A stretch of 39,445 nt of DNA. Source: Flavobacteriaceae bacterium UBA2540 (lineage in GTDB: Bacteria; Bacteroidota; Bacteroidia; Flavobacteriales; Flavobacteriaceae). The notes below the pieces were generated by a model. It had not been told where the DNA came from, ran no database searches, and saw only the letters and a program-made list of their open reading frames with translations. The translations under genes were made by a program, and so were the position numbers. This document shows positions 18,302-26,685 of the stretch, one piece after another; the stretch's first letter is position 1; each line of letters begins with the position of its first letter. Location: positions 1 to 39,445 of the forward strand of contig DDMS01000017.1 in NCBI GenBank assembly GCA_002340765.1, given 5' to 3'.

Positions 18302-19540
18302 TTAAACTATTTCATTTACATTAATACCAACTTGTTGCATATCTTCCCAAAATTTTTGATATGATTTCGTCACGACTTCAGCGTTCAAAATTTTAATTGG
18401 AACTTTCAATGCCAAAGGCGCAAAAGCCATGGCCATTCTGTGATCGTTGTAAGTTTTGATAGCCTTCACTAACCCCTCCAAAGGAAGGGAACTAATTCCG
18501 ATTGAAAGTGAATTTTCAGTAATTGTAATATTTGCTCCAAATTTACTTAGCTCGTCATATAATGCTTCTAATCTGTCAGTTTCTTTGATTTTTAAAGTAT
18601 GTAATCCTGATAATTCACAGGCAATTCCTTCAGCAAAACAACTTACAGCAATGGTTTGGGCAATATCTGGCGCATTTTTCAAATCAATTTTCAAAGATTC
18701 TTTAGTGCTTTGTTGTACTTTTTTAAGTGTAATTGCATTTTCAGAAAAAATAGTTTCAACCCCAAAATGTTCATAAAGAGTTGCCAAACAAGAATCTCCT
18801 TGTAAACTTTCTTTTTTGTAAGATGACAATATAATTGATGAACCAATTTCAGAAAGCGCCACAATTGAATAAAAATAACTCGCTGAAGACCAATCAGATT
18901 CCACAACAATGGTTTGTTGTTGAATCGTTTTTTGTGGAAAAACTTGAATGATATTTCCTTCAAAGGTAGTTTCGATTCCTAATTGATACAATAAACTCAG
19001 GGTCATTTGTATATATGGAATTGAAGTGATTTCACCCAACAATTCAATTTTCAATCCATTCTCTAATTTTGGCGCAATCAATAACAAAGAAGAAATATAT
19101 TGACTACTTACATTTCCATTGATTTTTAGACTTTTTTTGGTGATTTTGGTTCCTAATATTCTTATTGGAGGAAAACCAATTTTGTCTTCGTAACTGATGT
19201 TTGCACCCAAATCTTGCAAAGCATCTACCAAAATTTTGATAGGCCTGTTTTGCATTCTTTCAGAACCAGTAAGCACAATTTCTCTATCAGCATATGTGGC
19301 AAAATAGGAAGTCAAAAAGCGCATAGCTGTTCCTGCATGACCTATGTCAATCAGTTCATTTTTAGTTGATAACGCATGTTGCATGTGAACAGAATCATCA
19401 GAATCTGAGAGATTTTCAATCGAAATTTCAGGAAATAATTTTTGTAAAATTAGCAATCTATTTGATTCACTTTTTGATCCAGAAATGGTGATTTTTTCAG
19501 AAATTTTTTTATTTGCTAATGTTTGTAAAAGAATGTTCAT
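18302..19540 (-). CDS. aroA: 3-phosphoshikimate 1-carboxyvinyltransferase (EPSP synthase)
   Basis: 412 residues, sixth step of the shikimate pathway to chorismate. Motifs are SGSKSESNR (20-28), HAGTAMRFL (68-76, where most homologues have NAGTA), ESDWSSAS (214-221), NAPDIAQT with catalytic D292, and KETDRL (319-324), all in EPSP synthase order. The chain is somewhat shorter than the roughly 430 residues of the E. coli enzyme, as in other Bacteroidota. About 140 bases separate it from queA and no terminator was seen after it, so its transcript may run towards queA. Confidence 0.95.
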   Translation of the reverse strand: MNILLQTLANKKISEKITISGSKSESNRLLILQKLFPEISIENLSDSDDSVHMQHALSTKNELIDIGHAGTAMRFLTSYFATYADREIVLTGSERMQNRPIKILVDALQDLGANISYEDKIGFPPIRILGTKITKKSLKINGNVSSQYISSLLLIAPKLENGLKIELLGEITSIPYIQMTLSLLYQLGIETTFEGNIIQVFPQKTIQQQTIVVESDWSSASYFYSIVALSEIGSSIILSSYKKESLQGDSCLATLYEHFGVETIFSENAITLKKVQQSTKESLKIDLKNAPDIAQTIAVSCFAEGIACELSGLHTLKIKETDRLEALYDELSKFGANITITENSLSIGISSLPLEGLVKAIKTYNDHRMAMAFAPLALKVPIKILNAEVVTKSYQKFWEDMQQVGINVNEIV

Positions 19541-19605
19541 ATTTTGATATTATCAATCAGATTTTATTTTTTTAAATTTACAACTACAATTTCAAAATCA
19601 TCAAA

Positions 19606-22600
19606 ATGAAAAAATACCTATTTCTGACAATCAGTTTTATTTTTGTAATTATCGCCAAAGTTAACGCACAAAAAAATGTTGACAAAGTTTCTGAGACATA
19701 TTTTAGTGCCATTGAATGGAGAAATATTGGTCCGTTTAGAGGTGGAAGAAGTGCAGCTGTGACTGGAGTTGCCCATAAAGCAACTCTTTTTTATATGGGC
19801 GCAACTGGAGGTGGCGTTTGGAAAACTACTGATGCAGGAAACACTTGGGAGAATATTTCTGACGGATTTTTTGGGGGTTCAGTGGGTGCAATTGCAGTTT
19901 CTGAATCTGATAATAACGTTATTTATGTTGGCATGGGCGAAAAAACAGTTCGTGGAAATGTTTCTTCTGGAGACGGAATTTGGAAATCCGAAAATGCAGG
20001 TAAAACCTGGAGACATGTTGGATTGAAAAACGCACGTCACATTCCTAGAATACGAATTCATCCAAAAAACTCGGATATTGTTTTTGCAGCTGTTTTAGGC
20101 GATCTTTATAAACCAACTCAAGAAAGAGGTGTGTATAAATCCATTGATGGTGGTGAAAATTGGAAAAAAGTGTTGTTTGCAGATGAAAATTCAGGCGCCA
20201 TTGATTTGATTTTTGACCCAAATAATCCACGAATTTTATACGCAACAACCTGGGATGTAAGAAGAACTCCCTCTAATTTATCCTCTGGAGGAAAAGGTTC
20301 TGGAATGTATAAAAGTATTGATGGTGGTGAAACTTGGACAACTATTTCAGTAAATAAAGGGTTGCCAAAAGGCATTTGGGGAATTAGTGGAGTGACAGTT
20401 TCGCCCGTAAATTCTGATATTGTTTGGGCTTTGATCGAAAATGAAAATGGAGGCGTTTATAAATCTACAGATGCAGGAAAAACGTGGAATTTAATTAATT
20501 CTGAAAGAAAATTACGTCAAAGAGCTTGGTATTACACACGTTTGTATGCTGATACGCAAGATAAAGATATTTTATACGTGCTGAATGTCAATTATCATAA
20601 ATCCACTGATGGTGGAAAAACATACAAAACGTACAATGCTCCTCATGGAGATCATCATGATTTGTGGATTGCGCCTGAAGATAATCAACGAATGATTATT
20701 GGTGATGATGGAGGTGCTCAAATTTCCTTTGATGCTGGCGAAAATTGGAGTACCTATATGAATCAACCAACAGCTCAATTTTACAGATTGACGACGGACA
20801 ATCATTTTCCGTATCGAATTTATGCTGCACAACAAGACAATTCTACCATTAGAATTTCGCATAGAAATTCTGATAGATTTATTTCTGAAAGTGATTGGGA
20901 AGAAACTGCAGGAGGAGAAAGTGCGCATATTGCTGTTGATCCTTTGAATGATGATATTGTGTATGGTGGAAGTTATGGGGGATTTTTGACAAGAGTAAAT
21001 CACAAAACCAATGAAACACGTGCCATCAATGTTTGGCCAGATGATCCTATGGGACATGGAGCTGAAGATTTTAAATATCGTTTTCAGTGGAATTTTCCAA
21101 TTTTCTTTTCTCCTAATAACAAAAAACGCTTGTATGCAGCTTCCAATCATTTACATGTGACCGAAAATGAAGGTCAATCTTGGAAATTAATTAGTCCAGA
21201 TTTGACAAGAAATGACCAAAAAACTTTAGGTCCTTCAGGAGGCCCAATCACCAAAGACAACACAGGGGTGGAGTATTATGGGACTATTTTCGCAGCAACA
21301 GAATCTGCATTTGAACCGGGTTTAATCTGGACAGGTTCTGATGATGGTTTAGTTCATGTTTCCAAAGACAATCGTGAAAATTGGGAAAATGTCACCCCAA
21401 AAAAAATGCCTGAATGGATGATGATTAATTGCATTGAAGTGGATCCTTTTACCAAAGGTGGCGCTTATATTGTAGGCACAAAATACAAATCTGGAGATTA
21501 TAAACCTTATATGTATAAAACAGAAAATTATGGAAAATCTTGGACTGAAATTACGAATGGAATTGCTTCAGAAGATTTTACAAGAGCATTGAGAGCAGAT
21601 CCAAAAAGAAAAGGTTTGTTGTATGCAGGCACTGAAAAAGGAATGTATATTTCTTTTGACGATGGAAAAAATTGGCAAACTTTTCAGCAAAATTTACCCA
21701 TTGTTCCCATTACAGATTTGGCTATAAAAAATGACAATTTGATTGCGGCAACTCAAGGAAGATCTATTTGGATTATTGATGATTTAACGCCTTTACATCA
21801 ATTAAATGAAACTATTCCTAAAGAAAAAGTGGTTTTATACCAACCAAAAGATACTTATAATTTGAGTGGTGGCAATGGAAGAACTTCAAAAACGGCTGGC
21901 ACAAATCATGCTGGAGGAGTTGTGGTGAATTTTTATATCGATAAAATTGAAGAAAAAGATAGTGTTTCAATATCCTTTTTTGATTCAAAAAATACACTTA
22001 TCAAAACATTTTCAACAAAACCCAATAAAGAAAAAAAGGAAGAAAAACTGACCGTAAAAGAGGGTAATACTCTATTCAATTGGAACATGATGTATGATGG
22101 TGCAGAAAGTGTGGAAGGCATGATTTTATGGTGGGCTTCACTGAGTGGACCCATGGCTTTGCCTGGAAATTATGAAGTGGAATTGGTTGTAAATGACATC
22201 AAAAAATCTCAAAATTTCAATATTCTTAGAAATCCTGTTTCAGAAGCTACTGAAAGTGAAATGAAAGCACAATTTGATTTTATCAATGACATCAATACCA
22301 AAGTTTCAGAAATTCACAAAGCATTGAAAAATGTGGCTAAAATCCGAAATCAAGTTCAAGTATTGCAAAAAGCAATTAAGGATAAAAAACAACACAAAGC
22401 GTTGATTGATTTGTCAAATACGTTGGTAAAAGATATGACTGTGATTGAAGAAACCTTATATCAAACAAAAAGTAAAAGCAATCAAGATCCGTTGAATTTT
22501 CCTATCAGGTTAAACAACAAATTGGCGCATTTGAATTCGTTGACAAGAATTGGAAATTATGCTCCAACACAACAAGCCATTGATTTTAAAAACGAAATTG

Positions 22601-22713
22601 TAAAAGAAATTGATATTGAACTCGCAAAACTGTATTCATTGTTTGATAATGGCGTGAAAAAACTCAATCAAAAAGTGAAAGAAAGTTCTATTGATTTGAT
22701 TCAATTGGATTGA
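19606..22713 (+). CDS. Large secreted beta-propeller protein (BNR/VPS10-sortilin type)
   Basis: 1035 residues with a signal peptide (MKKYLFLTISF...NAQ). From about 30 to 720 it holds at least eleven Asp-box-like repeats of the form S.DGG.TW, such as TTDAGNTW, KSIDGGENW, KSTDAGKTW, ISFDAGENW and ISFDDGKNW, making one or two seven- to ten-bladed propellers. Such proteins are often labelled glycosyl hydrolase, but the repeats alone do not show catalysis. After about 780 comes a beta-sandwich-like part and a helical, lysine-rich C terminus. No type IX secretion C-terminal domain is evident, so a periplasmic location is likely. It ends at a strong terminator and is probably monocistronic. Confidence 0.82.
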   Translation: MKKYLFLTISFIFVIIAKVNAQKNVDKVSETYFSAIEWRNIGPFRGGRSAAVTGVAHKATLFYMGATGGGVWKTTDAGNTWENISDGFFGGSVGAIAVSESDNNVIYVGMGEKTVRGNVSSGDGIWKSENAGKTWRHVGLKNARHIPRIRIHPKNSDIVFAAVLGDLYKPTQERGVYKSIDGGENWKKVLFADENSGAIDLIFDPNNPRILYATTWDVRRTPSNLSSGGKGSGMYKSIDGGETWTTISVNKGLPKGIWGISGVTVSPVNSDIVWALIENENGGVYKSTDAGKTWNLINSERKLRQRAWYYTRLYADTQDKDILYVLNVNYHKSTDGGKTYKTYNAPHGDHHDLWIAPEDNQRMIIGDDGGAQISFDAGENWSTYMNQPTAQFYRLTTDNHFPYRIYAAQQDNSTIRISHRNSDRFISESDWEETAGGESAHIAVDPLNDDIVYGGSYGGFLTRVNHKTNETRAINVWPDDPMGHGAEDFKYRFQWNFPIFFSPNNKKRLYAASNHLHVTENEGQSWKLISPDLTRNDQKTLGPSGGPITKDNTGVEYYGTIFAATESAFEPGLIWTGSDDGLVHVSKDNRENWENVTPKKMPEWMMINCIEVDPFTKGGAYIVGTKYKSGDYKPYMYKTENYGKSWTEITNGIASEDFTRALRADPKRKGLLYAGTEKGMYISFDDGKNWQTFQQNLPIVPITDLAIKNDNLIAATQGRSIWIIDDLTPLHQLNETIPKEKVVLYQPKDTYNLSGGNGRTSKTAGTNHAGGVVVNFYIDKIEEKDSVSISFFDSKNTLIKTFSTKPNKEKKEEKLTVKEGNTLFNWNMMYDGAESVEGMILWWASLSGPMALPGNYEVELVVNDIKKSQNFNILRNPVSEATESEMKAQFDFINDINTKVSEIHKALKNVAKIRNQVQVLQKAIKDKKQHKALIDLSNTLVKDMTVIEETLYQTKSKSNQDPLNFPIRLNNKLAHLNSLTRIGNYAPTQQAIDFKNEIVKEIDIELAKLYSLFDNGVKKLNQKVKESSIDLIQLD

Positions 22714-22734
22714 TTATCAATAGTTTAAAAACAC

Positions 22735-22762
22735 AAAAGCGACTTTAAAAAGTCGCTTTTTT
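22735..22762. terminator. Bidirectional Rho-independent terminator
   Basis: AAAAGCGACTTT (22735-22746) and AAAGTCGCTTTT (22749-22760) form a perfect 12-base-pair stem with A-tails and T-tails on both sides. It sits in the 47 bases between two convergent genes and can serve both. Confidence 0.85.
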
Positions 22763-23033
22763 AATTGTGTTTATTGTTCCAATTTTGTTGTATTTTTAAT
22801 CTTAGTTTGTGAAAAATTCGTAAAAAAACAGCAAGACCAACTGCCTGAAAAATAGCATGCATTATGTCAAAAGGAAACTCGAAAAAAAGACTTGCGATGA
22901 ACATCAAAACTGAAAAAATCACAAAAAGTATAGGAATGTAAATCAAAAAATACTTTCCCAAAGGCAATGAATTTATAAGAGTTGTCTCTTCATTTACACT
23001 TTTATTTAAGGTGTCATTTATTTTCTTAAACAT
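22761..23033 (-). CDS. Hypothetical small membrane protein (90 residues)
   Basis: 90 residues: a polar N terminus with acidic residues, two membrane helices (about 29-49 and 53-73) and a basic tail ending WNNKHN. No known motif recognised. It begins inside the stop codon of the 83-residue membrane protein gene (TAATG) and is the last gene of the operon headed by pdxJ, ending at the bidirectional terminator. Its reality is supported by the coupled start and by typical membrane topology with a positive cytoplasmic tail. Function unknown. Confidence 0.7.
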   Translation of the reverse strand: MFKKINDTLNKSVNEETTLINSLPLGKYFLIYIPILFVIFSVLMFIASLFFEFPFDIMHAIFQAVGLAVFLRIFHKLRLKIQQNWNNKHN

Positions 23034-23284
23034 TATTTTTTCATATTTTTATTGGTAATATACAATGCATACAAAGAACTAAAGACAATTTTATATCCAA
23101 AAAAAACTTGCCATTTTCCTTTTGAAAAATTGGTTTCAACCACTTTTGTAAAATCACCTGAAAATATATCTCTCCAACTATTTAAAGCTAATGAAAAAAT
23201 AGTAACGATTACAAAAAATGGAATGGCTACTTTTAAAAAGTTTTGCCAAAAATCAGGATGTTTTAAATTGTTAAAAAAGCTCAT
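23033..23284 (-). CDS. Hypothetical small membrane protein (83 residues)
   Basis: 83 residues with a hydrophobic helix at about 16-34, a soluble loop of some 25 residues (DIFSGDFTKVVETNFSKGKW) and a second, weaker helix at about 58-75, ending KNMKK. No family recognised. One-base TAATG overlaps join it to the MazG-like gene before it and to the 90-residue membrane protein gene after it. The coupling implies roughly equal production of the three proteins, though no physical complex is shown by the sequence. Confidence 0.7.
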   Translation of the reverse strand: MSFFNNLKHPDFWQNFLKVAIPFFVIVTIFSLALNSWRDIFSGDFTKVVETNFSKGKWQVFFGYKIVFSSLYALYITNKNMKK

Positions 23285-23616
23285 TATTGTAGTTTTTGAT
23301 TATTTTGATGACGTTCGTGATCGCGTTTGGTTTTTATATCTAACTTTTTTTCAAAAGCCTCTTGCAAATTCACACCTGTTTGATTCGCCAAACACAAAAC
23401 TACAAAAACAACGTCTGCTAATTCTTCGCCTAAATCTTTGTTTTTATCAGATTCTTTTTCACTTTGCTCCCCATAACGTCTTGCAATAATTCTGGCAACT
23501 TCACCAACTTCTTCCGTTAATTGAGCCATATTTGTCAATTCATTAAAATAACGAACTCCGTGATTTTGAATCCATTCGTCAACTTGTTTTTGTGCGTTTT
23601 GTAAGTTCATCTTCAT
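23284..23616 (-). CDS. MazG-like nucleotide pyrophosphohydrolase
   Basis: 110 residues, a single all-alpha NTP-PPase domain. The metal-binding signature is complete: E35-E36-x-x-E39 (TEEVGEVAR) followed by E65-x-x-D68 (GEELADVV). The family hydrolyses nucleoside triphosphates to monophosphates, often as house-cleaning of non-standard nucleotides. The substrate is unknown. It sits between the substrate-binding-like gene (12 bases upstream) and the small membrane protein gene (overlap TAATG). Confidence 0.9.
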   Translation of the reverse strand: MKMNLQNAQKQVDEWIQNHGVRYFNELTNMAQLTEEVGEVARIIARRYGEQSEKESDKNKDLGEELADVVFVVLCLANQTGVNLQEAFEKKLDIKTKRDHERHQNNQKLQ

Positions 23617-23628
23617 TGAAATATTAAA

Positions 23629-24426
23629 TTATAACAATGCCAAATTCGGTTTTAAATTGGCAAATTCTTTTGGAATTAAAGGGTTTTCAAGAACAAACAG
23701 CGTTCTTTTTTCTAAACCCAATTTTTCTATAATAGTAGGATAATAACGGTTAAAAATCAAATCCAATTCTCCTGAATTTATAATTCTTTGCATTCCTTCA
23801 TCAATTCTTTTTGCCAAATCAGGCATTCTCGGATTTACATAAAAAACCAATGGAAATGGATAAAAAAACATCATATTTTTTGAGGTAGTAAGACTTTCAA
23901 ATTTTGATGCTCGTTCTCTGAAAACAGTTTCAACTTCATTAGCACCAAACGTTACATAATCGGAATTTTCATTGTGCAATCGCTCAAAAATATCATCAAA
24001 ATTTCCTTCTTCAGAAACTTTATAGTCATTGTGTCTAAAAACTGTGGCATCACTCCACGTTTCTGGAATTCCATGAACTAGTTTTTTAAGAATAGAAACA
24101 TCTTTCAAATTATCAAAAATTGGGGCATCTTTTTTTCTGATAATGGGAATTCTATATCCTAATAAATTTTTAGCAATTGGCTTTGAAAACAGTATGATTT
24201 CGTTATTATTAAACTTCTGATTTCCAGCAACTGTCACTAAAAGATGATGATTTTTTTCACTAAAAACTCCAGATTCTTCTGCTCCTGAATAATCAGTAAA
24301 TGATTCCTGAATTTGATAGTTTCCATGAGTTTCTATGGTTGCTTTTAAAATTGCATCCAAGATTTCACGTTCATATCGTTGTCTGATTTCTGATCTGTTT
24401 CCATTCCAAAAGTCAATTTCTATCAT
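23629..24426 (-). CDS. Substrate-binding-protein-like domain without signal peptide
   Basis: 265 residues resembling the SBP_bac_3-like proteins of the periplasmic binding fold: the middle has LLGYRIPIIRK, the later part YPFPLVFYVNPRMPDLAKRI and the end VLENPLIPKEF, an arrangement I recall from proteins annotated as transporter substrate-binding domain proteins. These normally carry a signal peptide. Here the ATG is 12 bases downstream of an in-frame TAA (codons TAA, ACA, ATA, AAG, AAA precede the ATG), and the first 20 residues (IEIDFWNGNRSEIRQ) are polar. It is therefore predicted to be cytoplasmic, or to have lost its N terminus. No transporter genes are adjacent. Confidence 0.6.
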   Translation of the reverse strand: MIEIDFWNGNRSEIRQRYEREILDAILKATIETHGNYQIQESFTDYSGAEESGVFSEKNHHLLVTVAGNQKFNNNEIILFSKPIAKNLLGYRIPIIRKKDAPIFDNLKDVSILKKLVHGIPETWSDATVFRHNDYKVSEEGNFDDIFERLHNENSDYVTFGANEVETVFRERASKFESLTTSKNMMFFYPFPLVFYVNPRMPDLAKRIDEGMQRIINSGELDLIFNRYYPTIIEKLGLEKRTLFVLENPLIPKEFANLKPNLALL

Positions 24427-24481
24427 TTTCTTTATTGTTTAGAATTCGGAATCAACTAGTATTTCGAATGTTTTTTCAAAA

Positions 24482-25249
24482 TTAGTTTTTCAAAAAATCA
24501 AAAACGACCGTATAAAATTGTTCAGGATTTTCGGCATGCAACCAATGACCTGCATTTTTAATGGTTACAATTTTATTTTCTGGAAAATGAGCATCAATAA
24601 TTAATTCTTCATTTTGTGTGATGTAATCCGAATTTTCGCCTTTTAAGAACAAGGTTTGCTTTTCATAGCGAGCATTCATTGGCAATGCTTCTCCAATTGC
24701 AGGATTATTTTTGGTGAGGGAATCTAAATGAAATCGAAAGCCCAAAACACCTTTGTCTTTCCAAAAAATATTTTTCATCAAAAATTGACGAACACCAAAT
24801 TCGGGAATCAATGTTGACAATTGCTCGTTAACCAATTCTCTGGAATTGTGAATGCTAAAATCAATAGAATTGAGCGCGGCTAAAATTGCATGATGATGAG
24901 GTTTGTATTCTCTGGGCGAAATATCTACAATTACCAATTTCTCAACCAACTCTGGATACAAAACAGCAAACAACATCGCTGTTTTTCCTCCCATGGAATG
25001 TCCCAATAATTGAACTTTTTCTAACTGATTATGTTCCAAATACTTGCGCAAATCTTCCACCATCAAATCGTAATAAAATTCATCAGAATGAAAACTTCTT
25101 CCATGATTTCGTTGATCAATCAAATGCACTTCAAAGTTTTCAGAGAACTGACTTCCTAGGGTTTTCCAATTATCACCCATGCCAAAATAACCATGTAAAA
25201 TGAGTAATGGTCTTCCAATTCCTGAAATATTTGAATGTAAAATTTCCAT
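24482..25249 (-). CDS. Alpha/beta-hydrolase (YbfF-like esterase)
   Basis: 255 residues with the complete alpha/beta-hydrolase set: oxyanion-hole HGYFG (19-23), DQRNHGRS (45-52), nucleophile elbow GHSMGG with S85, and the catalytic histidine in NAGHWLHAENP near the C terminus. The DQRNHGRS and GHSMGG pair is typical of the YbfF esterase group. The natural substrate is unknown. Only one base separates it from pdxJ, indicating one transcript. The C terminus leads into a 55-base gap with an imperfect hairpin. Confidence 0.9.
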   Translation of the reverse strand: MEILHSNISGIGRPLLILHGYFGMGDNWKTLGSQFSENFEVHLIDQRNHGRSFHSDEFYYDLMVEDLRKYLEHNQLEKVQLLGHSMGGKTAMLFAVLYPELVEKLVIVDISPREYKPHHHAILAALNSIDFSIHNSRELVNEQLSTLIPEFGVRQFLMKNIFWKDKGVLGFRFHLDSLTKNNPAIGEALPMNARYEKQTLFLKGENSDYITQNEELIIDAHFPENKIVTIKNAGHWLHAENPEQFYTVVFDFLKN

Positions 25250-25250
25250 C

Positions 25251-25964
25251 TTATTGAAGTCTGTGAATATACATATTGACTACGTTTTCCAAACCTAAAT
25301 ACAAGCTCTCCGCAATCAACGCATGACCAATTGAAACCTCATCCAAATTAGGAATATTTTGTTTGAAAAACTCGATATTTTTCAAACTTAAATCATGACC
25401 TGCATTGATTCCCAAACCCAATTTGTGAGCCAAGATTGCAGTCTCAGTGTAAGGCTTTATAGCTTCTTTATTTCCTTTTTCAAATTCACTTGCAAAATGT
25501 TCAGTATATAATTCAATTCGATCAGTTCCAATTTTTGCAGCAGCTTCAATAAATGAAGTATTTGTATCAATAAATATAGAAGTTCTGATGCCATTTTGTT
25601 GAAACTCTTGAATCACTTCTTTCAAAAAAGAATTGTATTTTATGGTATCCCAACCAGCAGTTGAAGTAATCGCATTATCTTTATCAGGTACCAAAGTAAC
25701 TTGTGTTGGTTTTATTTCTAGCACTAAATCCATAAAAGATTTTACAGGATTTCCTTCAATATTAAATTCAGTTGTGACTGTGTTTTTCAAATCTCTAGCA
25801 TCTTGATAACGAATGTGACGTTCATCAGGTCTTGGATGAATGGTGATTCCTTGAGCTCCAAAACGTTCAATATCTTGCGCAACTTTTAATAAATCCGGTA
25901 CATTTCCTCCTCTAGAATTTCGTAATGTTGCAATTTTGTTGATATTTACACTTAACTTTGTCAT
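25251..25964 (-). CDS. pdxJ: Pyridoxine 5'-phosphate synthase
   Basis: 237 residues, standard PdxJ length. The enzyme condenses 1-deoxyxylulose 5-phosphate with 3-amino-2-oxopropyl phosphate to pyridoxine 5'-phosphate. Signatures are LSVNINKIATLRNSRGG at the start, ITIHPRPDERHIR (about 38-50), EGNPV (72-75) and GINAGHDLSLKNI (about 190-202). It is the first gene of the minus-strand operon and is divergent from the CBS-domain gene across 61 bases, a layout common in Bacteroidota. A -7-like TACCTTTA lies at 25983-25990. Confidence 0.95.
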   Translation of the reverse strand: MTKLSVNINKIATLRNSRGGNVPDLLKVAQDIERFGAQGITIHPRPDERHIRYQDARDLKNTVTTEFNIEGNPVKSFMDLVLEIKPTQVTLVPDKDNAITSTAGWDTIKYNSFLKEVIQEFQQNGIRTSIFIDTNTSFIEAAAKIGTDRIELYTEHFASEFEKGNKEAIKPYTETAILAHKLGLGINAGHDLSLKNIEFFKQNIPNLDEVSIGHALIAESLYLGLENVVNMYIHRLQ

Positions 25965-26025
25965 TGAGTAAAAATTAGTTTGTAAAGGTAAATCTTTAAA
26001 TCATTTTATCCTATATTCGTACAAA

Positions 26026-26685
26026 ATGAACATTAACGAATTCATACTAAAAGAAATTGAACCTTTACGCTTGAATAGCAGTGTTAAAGACGCTCAAGAG
26101 TTATTCAAAAAACATCAAATAACTCATTTTCCTGTATTGGAAAATGACAAATTATTGGGTTCTTTTGCGGAATATGACATTCAAAATATAGATTTTAAAA
26201 AAGGAGAATTGGTTGCTTATTCACATTTATTAAATTCTTTTTTTGCTGATGAAAAAGCAACCGTCATAGAGTTGTTTAAAATTTTTGCTGATAATGACAC
26301 CAATATCATTCCTATTCTGAATGAAGAAAAAAATTATATTGGCTATTATGATTTGCGTGATGTATTGGATATTTTTTCTACAAGTCCATTTATGATTGAA
26401 GAAAGTGAAACTTTGACTGTAAAAAAGTTGGAAAGTGATTATTCTATGAGTGAAGTTTCACAAATTGTAGAATCTAATGGCGGAAAACTTTTAGGCGCTT
26501 TCATTTCAGAAAAAAATGAAGAATTTATTGAAGTTACACTAAAAATCGTTTCTGAAGAAATCAATGAAATTATGCACACATTTCGAAGGTATGATTATGA
26601 AATTGTTTCAAATCATGAAAACGATATTTATCTAGAAGATTTAAAAAACAGGTCTGAATACCTTCAAAAATACCTTGAAATGTAA
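26026..26685 (+). CDS. CBS-domain protein
   Basis: 219 residues with two N-terminal CBS motifs (about 9-60 and 70-125) and a C-terminal part of about 85 residues resembling an ACT-like fold (KKLESDYSMSEVSQIVESNGG onward). CBS pairs usually bind adenosine nucleotides and act as sensors. It is coupled to the NAD kinase gene by a TAATG overlap, a strong hint that it responds to or affects nucleotide or NAD(P) level, but no experiment-type evidence is in the sequence. A -7-like TATATTCG is at 26012-26019. Confidence 0.82.
   Translation: MNINEFILKEIEPLRLNSSVKDAQELFKKHQITHFPVLENDKLLGSFAEYDIQNIDFKKGELVAYSHLLNSFFADEKATVIELFKIFADNDTNIIPILNEEKNYIGYYDLRDVLDIFSTSPFMIEESETLTVKKLESDYSMSEVSQIVESNGGKLLGAFISEKNEEFIEVTLKIVSEEINEIMHTFRRYDYEIVSNHENDIYLEDLKNRSEYLQKYLEM

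Noticed and set aside
20572..21150. A 192-codon open frame on the minus strand inside the beta-propeller gene
   Set aside because: Antisense to an obvious repeat-rich coding sequence, with odd composition and no motif; a shadow of the real frame.
24444..24469. Imperfect inverted repeat ATTCGGAAT / ATTTCGAAT in the gap after the alpha/beta-hydrolase gene
   Set aside because: On the transcribed (minus) strand it has a mismatch and no T-run; the T-run is on the strand without a gene.
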